A stretch of 34,053 nucleotides of DNA from a virus, in the IMG/VR virus record IMGVR_UViG_3300017605_000673, positions 1-34,053 of that record; one strand, written 5' to 3'. Shown here piece by piece: positions 24,356-31,536 of the stretch (position 1 is its first letter; each line of letters opens with the position of its first letter). The notes beneath the pieces were generated by a model, which saw only the letters and a program-made list of their open reading frames with translations, made no database searches and was not told the DNA's origin. Both the position numbers and the translations under genes were made by a program.

Positions 24356-25082
24356 GGTTGCCTCCTTCGGGCGCGGCCGCCGGGGCGGGGGTGCGGGCGC
24401 CGCGCGGAATCGCGGCCAGTTCCCGCATCCGCTCCAGCGTCTCGGGCGCCGTGCCGAACGATCGGGACCGGTTGCAGCGAGCGCAACGCCCATAGTCGTC
24501 GTGTTCCAGTACAGGCTGCTCGCACGCGCACGACCGGTGGGCGGTGTGGATGGACGAGCAGTCCGAGTGGAACAGGCCCGTCTCCCCGCGCCACCAGTGC
24601 CCGCGGCTGCGGTCCCACTGGTGGGAGACGTTGATCGGGTCGCCCTTGCGGTCGCGGCCGCCGCACCAGGCGCAGCGGGTCAGGAGGTGCCGCCGGAGCT
24701 GCTGCAGGGGCGGGAACTGGAGGCGCCAGTGGTGCACGTGGAACCGCCAACCGCGTGAGGTCCGCCAGGTGCCGTCGGGTCGCTGGACGCGGCGGCCGCA
24801 GACGCTGAGCCCGTCGCGTCCGCGGGGCTCGCGGTGCCAGACGACGATGACGGGCGGCCAGTAGTAGTCGCGCCCGGCGAGCCGCCAGAACGCGCTGTAG
24901 CTGGAGGGCTTCCACCAGGGGAAGGCGCCGTCGCGGTGCGGGGGGTCGTCGTTGCACATGGGGGTGTGGTCGTGGTGGAGGCGGATACGCCAGCGGATGG
25001 CGGGGTCGCTGGCGGCGCGCATGGGGGTGGGCTGTGGCCAGGGCCGGCGGATCTCGAACGCGACTGTGAGTGGGTCATGCAC
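24348..25082 (-). CDS. Tryptophan- and cysteine-rich protein, function unknown
   Basis: 244 residues from GTG 25082 (VHDPLTVAFEIRRPW), with AAGGAG ten bases upstream. The region further upstream in the same frame is arginine/serine-rich antisense-like sequence and is excluded. The middle is rich in W, H and R (WRFHVHHWRLQFPPL). Two zinc-type clusters are visible: CAWCGGRDRKGD and CACEQPVLEHDDYGRCARCN, with HSDC and H residues between. A DNA- or RNA-binding accessory protein is likely. No named family is recognised. Confidence 0.7.
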   Translation of the reverse strand: MHDPLTVAFEIRRPWPQPTPMRAASDPAIRWRIRLHHDHTPMCNDDPPHRDGAFPWWKPSSYSAFWRLAGRDYYWPPVIVVWHREPRGRDGLSVCGRRVQRPDGTWRTSRGWRFHVHHWRLQFPPLQQLRRHLLTRCAWCGGRDRKGDPINVSHQWDRSRGHWWRGETGLFHSDCSSIHTAHRSCACEQPVLEHDDYGRCARCNRSRSFGTAPETLERMRELAAIPRGARTPAPAAAPEGGNHD

Positions 25083-25107
25083 GGTGGGTGTGCTCCTTGG
25101 GGTTGGC

Positions 25108-25132
25108 CGGCGCCCGGGGTGACCGGGCGCCG
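25108..25132. other. Perfect 10-base-pair hairpin between two early genes
   Basis: CGGCGCCCGG (25108-25117) pairs with CCGGGCGCCG (25123-25132), loop five bases. It starts 15 bases past the stop at 25147 and ends close to the ribosome site of the next gene. No T tract. Like the other junction hairpins, it may stabilise or separate messages. Confidence 0.6.
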
Positions 25133-25146
25133 ACGGGCGGGTGGGG

Positions 25147-25671
25147 TTAGGTCGTGGTGTGGCGCGCGCAGCACCAGTCGACGGTGCGGTACGCGGCGCG
25201 GGTGACCGGGAACGCGGTCCGGCCAGCGCGCGCCGCCTGCCGGCGGTCGCAGTCGGTCGGGTTGAAGTGCTGCATGGCCTGCTCGGCGGTTGCGATCGCC
25301 CACACGCTAGTGAGGGCGACGACGAAGGAGACGATGCAGCCGCAGGGGCAGCGCTCCAGCCAGATGCAGTTGCCGATCGGGACTTGCTCACCGTCGATCT
25401 CGACGGTCAGCGCCCCGGCGGTGTCGGGCGCCGGGTTCTCCTCGGTGCCGGCAGGCGGAGCGACCGGTTCCCAGGCGGCCGCGGGGTCGGGGTCCGCCCG
25501 GAGCCAGCCGTCGCGGGCGAGCCGGACGAGGGCGTGGGCGAGGAAATTGCGGCCGACTGGCGTGGTCGCCCACGCGTCGGCGTCGTCGGCCCCGTGGGTG
25601 GCGGAGTCGAGGGCGCCGATGGGGATGCCATCGGCGGCGGGAGGAACGAACAGAGCCGGGGTCCCGGGCAT
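25147..25671 (-). CDS. Hypothetical early protein
   Basis: 174 residues from ATG 25671, with AAGGAG six bases upstream. The N-terminal half (GIPIGALDSATHGADDADAW, TTPVGRNFLAHALVRLARDG) looks like an alpha-helical domain. The C-terminal half has a strand and cysteine pattern (ERCPCGCIVSFVVALTSV, FNPTDCDRRQAAR, DWCCARH). The hydrophobic stretch SFVVALTSVWAIATA is short and next to charged residues, so a membrane segment is doubtful. I do not recognise the family. Confidence 0.65.
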   Translation of the reverse strand: MPGTPALFVPPAADGIPIGALDSATHGADDADAWATTPVGRNFLAHALVRLARDGWLRADPDPAAAWEPVAPPAGTEENPAPDTAGALTVEIDGEQVPIGNCIWLERCPCGCIVSFVVALTSVWAIATAEQAMQHFNPTDCDRRQAARAGRTAFPVTRAAYRTVDWCCARHTTT

Positions 25672-25719
25672 GTGGTGCTCCTTGGCGTTATCGGGTCGGG
25701 GTGCGGCCGGTGGGGGCGG

Positions 25720-25965
25720 TCAGGTGGGGTCCGCGACGGGTGGGAGGGCGGCGCCGGCGGGGATGAGGCGCTGGGCGATGGCGAGCGCGACGAGGTGGGT
25801 GGAGTTGGTCGCACCGAGGCGCCGGGCGGCGCGCTTGCGCATGCTCTGGACGGTGCCGTGGGTGACGTTCAGGCGCCGGGCGATCTCGGCGTAGGACATG
25901 CCGCGGGCGAGGCCGATGACGATGTGCGCCTCGATGGGGGTGAGGTGCGGCGGTTTGCTGGTCAT
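25720..25965 (-). CDS. Short LuxR/GerE-type helix-turn-helix regulator (copy 1)
   Basis: 81 residues from ATG 25965, with GGAG seven bases upstream, and an ATGA overlap with the gene before. Nearly the whole protein is a LuxR-type HTH: LTPIEAHIVIGLARGMSYAE, IARRLNVTHGTVQSMRKRAA, RRLGATNSTHLVALAIAQRL. There is no receiver or ligand domain, so it either binds DNA constitutively or pairs with another protein. It is one of two such proteins in this operon. The likely job is timing of phage gene expression or control of a host promoter; this is inference. Confidence 0.85.
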   Translation of the reverse strand: MTSKPPHLTPIEAHIVIGLARGMSYAEIARRLNVTHGTVQSMRKRAARRLGATNSTHLVALAIAQRLIPAGAALPPVADPT

Positions 25966-26189
25966 GTGTGGGCTCCGATCTGGGCGGTGGTGAGGATGAC
26001 GAGGGTGATGGTGGCGGCGACGGCTATCCACGGCCACCAGGCGGGCACCCGCGAGGCTGTGCGGGCGTCTGCGGGGCCAGGAGCGACGTCGGCGTCGCGG
26101 GGGCCGCATTCGGTTCCTGCGCCCGCCCACGCCCCCGCCAGGGCCCGCGGTGGAGCCGCGGGGGTCGTACCGGATCGGTCAGTCGCCAT
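25962..26189 (-). CDS. Small single-pass membrane protein
   Basis: 75 residues from ATG 26189; GTG 26192 is an alternative. A flexible Ala/Gly/Pro-rich N-terminus of 50 residues is followed by one membrane segment at about 51-71 (WWPWIAVAATITLVILTTAQ), with the end IGAHT. It overlaps the gene before by 11 bases and the LuxR-type gene after by four. No signal peptidase site is evident. Superinfection exclusion or a membrane-linked regulator are possible roles, but nothing in the sequence proves one. Confidence 0.65.
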   Translation of the reverse strand: MATDRSGTTPAAPPRALAGAWAGAGTECGPRDADVAPGPADARTASRVPAWWPWIAVAATITLVILTTAQIGAHT

Positions 26190-26397
26190 CACGGACCGCC
26201 CCCGGGTCGATCAGGTCGGCCGCGAGGCGCAAGCCCTGCACGACGCCCGGCGTCGTCTGGTGCAAATCGTCGGCCTCGGCGCGGATCTTCTCCGCCAGCT
26301 CCCCGGCCACCGCGGCCGCGATCGCCGCGTGCCGCTCGTCGCAGTACGCGCACTCACCGGGCGCCTGGTGAGCAACCGTCAACTCCCGGGCCCGCAT
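26179..26397 (-). CDS. Small conserved protein with CxxC-H motif, function unknown
   Basis: 72 residues from ATG 26397, whose A is also the last base of the previous stop (TGATG); GTG 26400 is an alternative. The sequence has HQAPGECAYCDERHAAIAAA, a C-x2-C followed by His, then a helix (VAGELAEKIRAEADDLHQ) and a helix with LRLAADLID. The earlier opening at 26472 is an off-frame reading of the upstream gene. Family not recognised. Confidence 0.62.
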   Translation of the reverse strand: MRARELTVAHQAPGECAYCDERHAAIAAAVAGELAEKIRAEADDLHQTTPGVVQGLRLAADLIDPGAVRDGD

Positions 26398-26780
26398 CAC
26401 CGGGTCACCCCGCCGAGGATCTGATCGGCCAGGGCGAGGACGGCGACCTCGGTGCACGCTTCGACGGAGCACCCGTCGTGGAACTCAATGCCGGCCCACG
26501 TCTCGGCCTCGGTCTCCAGCAGCCGGGCGAGCGCCTCGCCGACCCCGGGGTGCATGAGGGCGATCCACGCGGCGTTGACGCTGTTGCCCATCGGCTCGTT
26601 GACGACGTAGATCGGCGCCTGGTCCTCGTCGCCGGGCTGGTTGCGCAGGAGCCGGTCGCCGCCATCGAGGGACAGCCATGGCCCGGCGACGAGTTGGGGG
26701 TTGGCGAGCAGCGTGCGGATCTTGGCGGCGGCTTCGCGGAGTCGTGTGGCGGGGTCGGCGGGTGTCGGTTCGGGGTTCAC
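26397..26780 (-). CDS. Conserved actinophage/Streptomyces protein, function unknown
   Basis: 127 residues. I choose GTG 26780 (VNPEPTPADPATRL) because GGAGG lies five bases upstream and the start overlaps the preceding stop exactly as GTGA; ATG 26792 has no ribosome site. An N-terminal helix (ATRLREAAAKIRTLLANP) precedes GPWLSLDGGDRLL. The segment WIALMHPGVGEALARLLETE is of a type I recall from many Streptomyces and phage hypothetical proteins. A C-terminal helix (CTEVAVLALADQILGG) ends it. No function is assigned. Confidence 0.7.
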   Translation of the reverse strand: MNPEPTPADPATRLREAAAKIRTLLANPQLVAGPWLSLDGGDRLLRNQPGDEDQAPIYVVNEPMGNSVNAAWIALMHPGVGEALARLLETEAETWAGIEFHDGCSVEACTEVAVLALADQILGGVTR

Positions 26781-27127
26781 TTCGTCCTCCATGGGGTCGT
26801 GCGAGTGGCTGTACGGGCGCTGGGCGGGTTTTCGGGGCTCCGGCGACTCTCGGGTCGCACGGGGGCGGAAACGGCGCTCTGGCGGGCGCTCACGGCTCCG
26901 GGGCGGATCGGGCCGGCCAAATCCGACCGCGTGATGTGACCCGACAGCACCGCCAGAGCCACCGCGTGCGGCCGAGACCGCGCACCCAACTGGGCGTAAG
27001 CGCCCCGGATCCGGTGACGGACCACACCAACACCGACACCGAGACGGCGCGCAATCTCCCCGTCCGTCAGCCCGCGGGCCGACATCCGCAGCGCCTGCTG
27101 CTCCCAGGCGCCCAGCCGGGCACTCAC
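26777..27127 (-). CDS. Short LuxR/GerE-type helix-turn-helix regulator (copy 2)
   Basis: 116 residues from GTG 27127, overlapping the previous stop (GTGA). Residues 1-65 are a LuxR-type HTH: LGAWEQQALRMSARGLTDGE, IARRLGVGVGVVRHRIRGAY, AQLGARSRPHAVALAVLSGH. The remaining 50 residues are a Pro/Arg/Ser-rich tail with no clear fold. The domain shares the 'D/YAEIARRL.V..G.V' core with the copy at 25720-25965, so the two may be old duplicates or may form heterodimers. A role in phage transcription timing is inferred. Confidence 0.82.
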   Translation of the reverse strand: MSARLGAWEQQALRMSARGLTDGEIARRLGVGVGVVRHRIRGAYAQLGARSRPHAVALAVLSGHITRSDLAGPIRPGAVSARQSAVSAPVRPESRRSPENPPSARTATRTTPWRTK

Positions 27128-27363
27128 GACCCGTCCCGGAACAGCGGCAGGGCCGGCGGCACCGGACGCACGGGCCGGTCGGCGGCGGGCAGACGCCGCA
27201 GCGTCGCCTGCGCCAGTGCCTCCACCTGCCGCGGCGTCACCGGCAGGTCCAGCTCTTCCGCCGCGTTCATCAGCGCCTCGCGGAGCGCGTCCAGGTTCGG
27301 GTGGGCCGTCGCGCCACCCCTGGGTCGGGGTCGGACGTGGCGGGTGGTGGGGTCGGGGGTCAT
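27124..27363 (-). CDS. Small protein, function unknown
   Basis: 79 residues from ATG 27363, with AAAGGAA seven bases upstream. ATGA overlap with the nuclease gene before and GTGA overlap with the LuxR-type gene after. It has a basic, proline-rich start and then one helical domain (LDALREALMNAAEELDLPVT, PRQVEALAQATLRRLP). Frequent in Streptomyces phages by appearance. Its setting suggests it is a partner or modulator of the adjacent regulator; this is inference. Confidence 0.65.
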   Translation of the reverse strand: MTPDPTTRHVRPRPRGGATAHPNLDALREALMNAAEELDLPVTPRQVEALAQATLRRLPAADRPVRPVPPALPLFRDGS

Positions 27364-28190
27364 GCGGCGGTTCCTTTCAGGCGGCGCCCGGCAGGGCGGG
27401 TTGCAGCGGCGGTCCGGCGGTGGGTGTCGTCGTGGTGGCAGGGCACACCGGGTTCGACCCGGCATGTGGAGTCAATGAACGACAGGTCGGGGTCGCCGGG
27501 TTGATACGCGGAGGTGCCCGGCATGCGGCTCCCGCAGGCGCGGCAGCGGGCGAGGGTGCCGCCTCCGATCCATCCGCCGCGGCGGCAGTCGGGGCAGGTG
27601 GCGAACCACGCGGTGCGGCCATTGGTGGCGGACCAGTTCGGGTGGCCGTGGTGGTTCCACGCGGCGCGCTCGACAGCCCAGTAGGGCCGGTGGTCGCACT
27701 CGGGGTCGCGGTCGGCCCACGGGTCGAATCGCGTGGGCGGGTGACCGATGAGGACGAGTTCGCCGCCGGGCCACTGGCAGGTGCAGTCGCTGTCGTGGCG
27801 GCAGGCGCGCGCCTCGCCGAGCTCGATGGCCTTCTCGACGCGGGGTACCCCGGTGCCCTTGACCTCCAGCCACGCACCGATCTCGGGCAACCAGAAGTCG
27901 GGGATGTAGTTCGTGCCGGACGGCAGGGCGATCGTCTCGGGTTCGTACTGCCAGACGACGCGCCACTCGTCGAGGGTGGCGGCCCAGTCGGCTTCGAGCT
28001 TGGAGCGGAAGGTGATCCCGGCGTACCAGGACGGCCGTGCCTCGATGGTCATGTTGCCGCCGAGGGCGCCGGGCCGGCCGGGTGCGTGCTTCTGGCGGGC
28101 GATGAGCCGCCGAAAGTACGCGCCGTCTTCGGTGTCCGCGGGGAATTGTTCCAGCAGTTCGTTGATCGCTGCTTCGTTTTCTTCGGTCAT
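27360..28190 (-). CDS. PD-(D/E)XK-type nuclease with zinc ribbon
   Basis: 276 residues from ATG 28190, with AGGAGG five bases upstream. Residues about 55-120 carry the nuclease core: GITFRSKLEADWAATLDEWR, VVWQYEPETIALPSGTNYIP, then PDFWLPEIGAWLEVKG, giving the E, PD and E-x-K positions. The C-terminal part has a zinc ribbon (CPDCRRGGWIGGGTLARCRA) and further C/H pairs. The downstream position relative to helicase and loader suggests a recombination or repair enzyme (Holliday-junction or RecB-like nicking). The exact substrate is unknown. A stretch upstream of 28190 in the same frame is antisense-like. Confidence 0.78.
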   Translation of the reverse strand: MTEENEAAINELLEQFPADTEDGAYFRRLIARQKHAPGRPGALGGNMTIEARPSWYAGITFRSKLEADWAATLDEWRVVWQYEPETIALPSGTNYIPDFWLPEIGAWLEVKGTGVPRVEKAIELGEARACRHDSDCTCQWPGGELVLIGHPPTRFDPWADRDPECDHRPYWAVERAAWNHHGHPNWSATNGRTAWFATCPDCRRGGWIGGGTLARCRACGSRMPGTSAYQPGDPDLSFIDSTCRVEPGVPCHHDDTHRRTAAATRPAGRRLKGTAA

Positions 28191-28507
28191 CGCGTCCTCC
28201 TGGGTGTGCAGCCGCAGTCGCAGGTGAAGTCGCCGGGGGGTGAGCCGGCGGCGAGCCATTGGCGGTAGGCGACGACGGCGTGGGCCCATTGCTCGGGTGT
28301 GCCGACGTTCGTTGGTGTGGGGGGTCGGGTCCCGGTCGGCCACGCGCCGGGGCGCTGCCCGGGGTCGCGCTCAACGGCCGACGTGGCGGGCGCGGGCGCG
28401 GGTGCGGCGGGTGCCTGGCCGGCGGCGAGGTGCATGCGCAGGAACTCGCGGAAGTCGCCCTGCTCGCGGAGTGCCGCGATGTCCTCGACGGTCAGCTCGG
28501 TGGTCAT
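28187..28507 (-). CDS. Small protein with helical N-terminus, function unknown
   Basis: 106 residues from ATG 28507, sharing one base with the helicase stop (TGATG), and ending in an ATGA overlap with the nuclease gene. The N-terminus (LTVEDIAALREQGDFREFLR) is a clear helix pair, followed by an Ala/Pro linker. The end (WAHAVVAYRQWLAAGSPPGD, FTCDCGC) has a tryptophan-rich helix and three closely spaced cysteines. Tight coupling to the replicative helicase suggests a replication accessory role. Family not recognised. Confidence 0.7.
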   Translation of the reverse strand: MTTELTVEDIAALREQGDFREFLRMHLAAGQAPAAPAPAPATSAVERDPGQRPGAWPTGTRPPTPTNVGTPEQWAHAVVAYRQWLAAGSPPGDFTCDCGCTPRRTR

Positions 28508-29868
28508 CAGAACCCCCGGGCCATGGACCGGAGCCGGGCGTAGCGGCCCTGGAAGGCCAGCGGGATGATCCGGCCGGTCGCCCCGTTGCGGTTCTTCGCG
28601 ACGATCAGGTCGACCTCGCCGGCCCGCTCGGTGGTGTCGGAGCCATCTTCAGCGAGTGGCCGGTGCATGAGGATGATCACGTTGGAGTCCTGCTCGATCG
28701 CGGAGGAGTCCTTGAAGTCGGTGACGACGGGCTGGCGTCCGGCGGCGCCGCGGTTGAACTGGGCGAGCGCGATGACGGGGATCTCGAACTCCATCGCGAG
28801 GAGCTTGAGGCCGCGGCTGATCTCGGCGACTTCGTTGGCCCGGTTGGCGGTGGCCTTGGAGTTCTCGGGGGTCATGAGCTGGAGGTAGTCGGCGACGACC
28901 ATGGCGGGGGCTTCGCCGCGGGAGCACATCCACCGCACGCGGGCCCGGATCTTGGACAGGGTGAGGTTCGGGGAGTCGTCGAGGATGAAGTTCCGGGCGT
29001 TCTGGAGTCGGTCGGACGCGCCGATGATCTTCTGCCAGTCGGAGTCGGTGACCTGTCGGCGGATGAGGTGATCGAGTTCGACGGTTGCTTCGGCGGCGGT
29101 GAGGCGGGCCATGAGTTCGGAGCCGCCCATTTCCATGGAGGCGACGAGGACGGGCCGGCCGCGAGTGAGGGCGACGTGCCCGGCGAGGTTCAAGCCGAAC
29201 AGTGACTTGCCGCCGCCGGTCGCGGCCCCCACGGTGACGAGCTGGCCGGGCTTGAGCTCGACGGCCTCGTTGAGGTCGGGCCATGGGGTGTTGAGGGCGC
29301 GGGGGTCGGTGCCGGTCTGGAGTTCGTCGAGGAATCCGGCCCAGCGGTCGCCGACGGAGAGTTTCACTTCCAGGGCGCTGGTGCCGGTGGCGGCGGCCTG
29401 GAGTTCGGCCATGGCGTCGTCGATGATTTCGGCGGCGTCGCCTTGGGCGCCGTGGGCGCGTTGGATGGCGCGCGTGCCGGCTTCGATGACGCGGCGGAGC
29501 ATCGCCTTGCTCCGGATGATCTCGGCGTAGTGCTCGGCGTTCGCGGCGACGGGCACGGTGTTGACGAGGCCGTGCAGGTAGCTGGCGCCTCCGACGCGGG
29601 CAAGTTCGCCGGTTCCGAGGAGTTCCTCACCGATGGTGATGGGGTCGATGCGGGGGTCGCGGGAGCGGCCGTAGAGGTCGCGGATCGCGAGGTAGATCGT
29701 GGTGTGGGCGGGGCGGTAGAAGTCGCCGGAGTCGAGGGTGGCCAGGACGCGGTCGATGACCGAGGTGCTGAGCATCATCGCGCCGAGGACGGCCTGCTCG
29801 GCGTTGGTGTCGTTCGGGGGCTGCCGCTCGAAGTCGGCGTAGTCGTCGGGCGGGGTGCTGGTGGTCAT
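28507..29868 (-). CDS. dnaB: Replicative DNA helicase, DnaB family
   Basis: 453 residues from ATG 29868, four-base overlap with the loader gene. An N-terminal helical domain (NDTNAEQAVLGAMMLSTSVI, HGLVNTVPVAANAEHYAEII) is followed by the RecA-like motor with Walker A GAATGGGKSLFGLN near residue 215, the H1a-type LVASMEMGGSELMARL, Walker B MVVADYLQLM near 322 and the end motifs ALAQFNRG and DSNVIILMHRP. This is the ring helicase that unwinds DNA at the phage replication fork. Length is normal for DnaB. A preceding 41-residue Arg/Pro-rich stretch in the same frame is excluded. Confidence 0.95.
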   Translation of the reverse strand: MTTSTPPDDYADFERQPPNDTNAEQAVLGAMMLSTSVIDRVLATLDSGDFYRPAHTTIYLAIRDLYGRSRDPRIDPITIGEELLGTGELARVGGASYLHGLVNTVPVAANAEHYAEIIRSKAMLRRVIEAGTRAIQRAHGAQGDAAEIIDDAMAELQAAATGTSALEVKLSVGDRWAGFLDELQTGTDPRALNTPWPDLNEAVELKPGQLVTVGAATGGGKSLFGLNLAGHVALTRGRPVLVASMEMGGSELMARLTAAEATVELDHLIRRQVTDSDWQKIIGASDRLQNARNFILDDSPNLTLSKIRARVRWMCSRGEAPAMVVADYLQLMTPENSKATANRANEVAEISRGLKLLAMEFEIPVIALAQFNRGAAGRQPVVTDFKDSSAIEQDSNVIILMHRPLAEDGSDTTERAGEVDLIVAKNRNGATGRIIPLAFQGRYARLRSMARGF

Positions 29869-30842
29869 GCTGCGGGGTCCTTCCGGGCGGCGGGGTGGCA
29901 GTGGGGGCAGGGCACGGAGACGCGGAGGCCGTCGGGGCGTTCGGCGTCGCGGGTGCGGGTGATCTCGTCGCAGTACGGGTCGCCGCACCACGGGGGCTTG
30001 GCGGCGGCGGGCACTGGCGGCCCGCTACGGGATGGGGCGGGGTATTCGAGCCAGATCTTCAGCAGCAGGCTGGCGAACTTGATTGGGTCTCGCGGGTGCC
30101 AGCGGCTGGCTGCGATGTCCGCGAGCGCCTGGACGCCGCGGGTGTTGATGAGCTCCTGGATCGCGAGGAGTTGCCCGGTGCCGAGGTTCGCCCAACTAAC
30201 GCCGATGCCCTTGCGGTTGAGGGCGTCGACGAGGGGCTGCGTCCACTCGGGGAGGGTCACCGCTTCCGGCGCGCGTCCCTGCCTGCCTGCAGGCTTATAA
30301 GAAGGTATGGCCTGGCTAGGCGTGACGCTATCTACACCGTCACGCTGTGACACATCTCCTTGATCTGTGGTTCTTTGCGAAAAGTGGGGGTCAAACTGAA
30401 CCCCATTTGCTTCCAGTTTCGCGTCAAACTGAGCGCCGTTTGAGCCGCGTTTTTGCTGAGATTGCCGCCCGCGAGCCTTCTCGGCGGCGACAGAACGGGC
30501 CTTCGCCTGCCGGTCGGCCGCGTCGGATCGGCGCGCTTCGACCTGGGCTCGGGTGGAGTTCCTGCCGCCCTCGAAGAAGTCGTGCATGACGTAATCGCCG
30601 GCGTTGGGCTGGGGGCAGCGCGGGCAGTCATGGCCCGTCTCGTGCCAGAGTCGCGCGAGGATCAGCTTCTTGATCTGGGCGGGGGTTCCGAAGTCCTTGG
30701 CGATGATCCCGGGGACGATGCCCTCGGTGAGGTGCTGGGCGGAGTAGGCCCCGCAGCGCAGCCAAAGACCGAGCGCAGCGTTCCCGGCCCGAACGAACTT
30801 CGGGTGGGAGTACGCCGAGTCATCGATCTTGAACCAGGGCAT
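29865..30842 (-). CDS. Replication initiator / helicase loader
   Basis: 325 residues from ATG 30842. The start (MPWFKIDDSAYSHPKFVRAG, NAALGLWLRCGAYSAQHLTE, GIVPGIIAKDFG) is the winged-helix opening of the actinophage replication initiator and loader proteins. A basic linker with many Q, S and K follows, then a DnaD/DnaT-like helical end (GVSWANLGTGQLLAIQEL, DPIKFASLLLKIWLEYP), and a zinc pair-like end (PPWCGDPYCDEIT, CPHCHP). It directly precedes the helicase with an ATGA overlap, as a loader should. The middle (about 120-200) is less GC-rich than its surroundings, which is usual for a linker and may also hold an origin, as in other phages. Confidence 0.85.
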   Translation of the reverse strand: MPWFKIDDSAYSHPKFVRAGNAALGLWLRCGAYSAQHLTEGIVPGIIAKDFGTPAQIKKLILARLWHETGHDCPRCPQPNAGDYVMHDFFEGGRNSTRAQVEARRSDAADRQAKARSVAAEKARGRQSQQKRGSNGAQFDAKLEANGVQFDPHFSQRTTDQGDVSQRDGVDSVTPSQAIPSYKPAGRQGRAPEAVTLPEWTQPLVDALNRKGIGVSWANLGTGQLLAIQELINTRGVQALADIAASRWHPRDPIKFASLLLKIWLEYPAPSRSGPPVPAAAKPPWCGDPYCDEITRTRDAERPDGLRVSVPCPHCHPAARKDPAA

Positions 30843-30900
30843 CGGGTCTTCTTTCGAGGTAGCTGTTCGGGGGCTCGTCAGGGCGATCGCGGCTACGTCG

Positions 30901-31476
30901 TCATCGGCTGGCCTTGACGTTCAGGTAGGGCTTATGCAGCCGGAGAAGCCGGTCTTCAAGGCGGTAGGCGTGGTCGCGGTCGTCGCAGGGGTGCGCTTGC
31001 CAGCGGACGAAGTCCTTGGTCCTGCCGTGGCTGGCCATGCGGGCGCGGAACTTTTCGGTGCTGCCGACGTAGCAGGGCTGGTTGTTGCGGTCGAAGAGCA
31101 CGTAGACGACCGCAGTGCCAGGCATGGGACTAGCCGCACCGTCGGCTATGGGGTACTCGCCGACCCAACTTCCTTCGGGTCCGTTGGGCAGTCGGCGCTT
31201 GAGCTGGATGACTTGCTTCCAGCGGATGTCGACGTGTTCGTCCCACAGGAGCATCCGTCCAGGCATTCCGGTCTGCTTGACGCCGTCGAAGGCGGCGCAC
31301 AGTTGGGCGTCGGTGATCTCACCGGCCCGGTGCGCTGATCCGATCCGGTGGATGACTTGAGCGAGTGCTTCTCGGGACGCCGCTGCGAGCCTGGCTTCCT
31401 TTGCCCGGAGGAGCTGAATGTGCTGGAGGGTTGAAGACACAGATGTGGCCAGGTGTTCGGGGAGCCCCTGAATCAT
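30901..31476 (-). CDS. GIY-YIG nuclease, first gene of the early operon
   Basis: 191 residues from ATG 31476. An N-terminal helical region (STLQHIQLLRAKEARLAAAS, EITDAQLCAAFDGVKQTG) precedes the GIY-YIG domain at about 115-190: TAVVYVLFDRNNQPCYVGST, RARMASHGRTKDFVRWQ, AYRLEDRLLRLHKPYLNV. All core parts are present: the two Tyr strands, the Arg after YVGS, the His, the Glu of the LED helix and the Asn of LNV. GIY-YIG enzymes cut DNA or RNA with a metal. Homing, repair, packaging cut or defence are all possible. The frame upstream of 31476 is antisense to the Phd gene and excluded. No ribosome site; a TATGAT box ends six bases before ATG, so translation is probably leaderless. Confidence 0.8.
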   Translation of the reverse strand: MIQGLPEHLATSVSSTLQHIQLLRAKEARLAAASREALAQVIHRIGSAHRAGEITDAQLCAAFDGVKQTGMPGRMLLWDEHVDIRWKQVIQLKRRLPNGPEGSWVGEYPIADGAASPMPGTAVVYVLFDRNNQPCYVGSTEKFRARMASHGRTKDFVRWQAHPCDDRDHAYRLEDRLLRLHKPYLNVKASR

Positions 31477-31482
31477 GTTCCC

Positions 31483-31530
31483 ATCATAGCGCTCATGTAC
31501 GTGGAGTACATCAAGGTTGTGGAGTACACT
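31483..31530. promoter_or_regulatory. Divergent leaderless promoters and dyad operator
   Basis: On the minus strand TATGAT (31488-31483) ends six bases before ATG 31476. On the plus strand TACACT (31525-31530) ends six bases before ATG 31537. Between them lies the dyad ATGTAC-gtgga-GTACAT (31495-31511) and a direct repeat GTGGAGTACA (31501-31510 and 31519-31528). Neither side has a good -35 hexamer. The layout suggests that one protein bound at the dyad and repeats, probably the Phd-type product, acts on both genes. Confidence 0.65.
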
Positions 31531-31536
31531 GCCGCC

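Noticed and set aside
31453-31536. In-frame upstream starts for the Phd-type protein at 31453 and 31495
   Set aside because: They would cross both promoter boxes and the dyad, have no ribosome site, and add residues not found in the Phd family.
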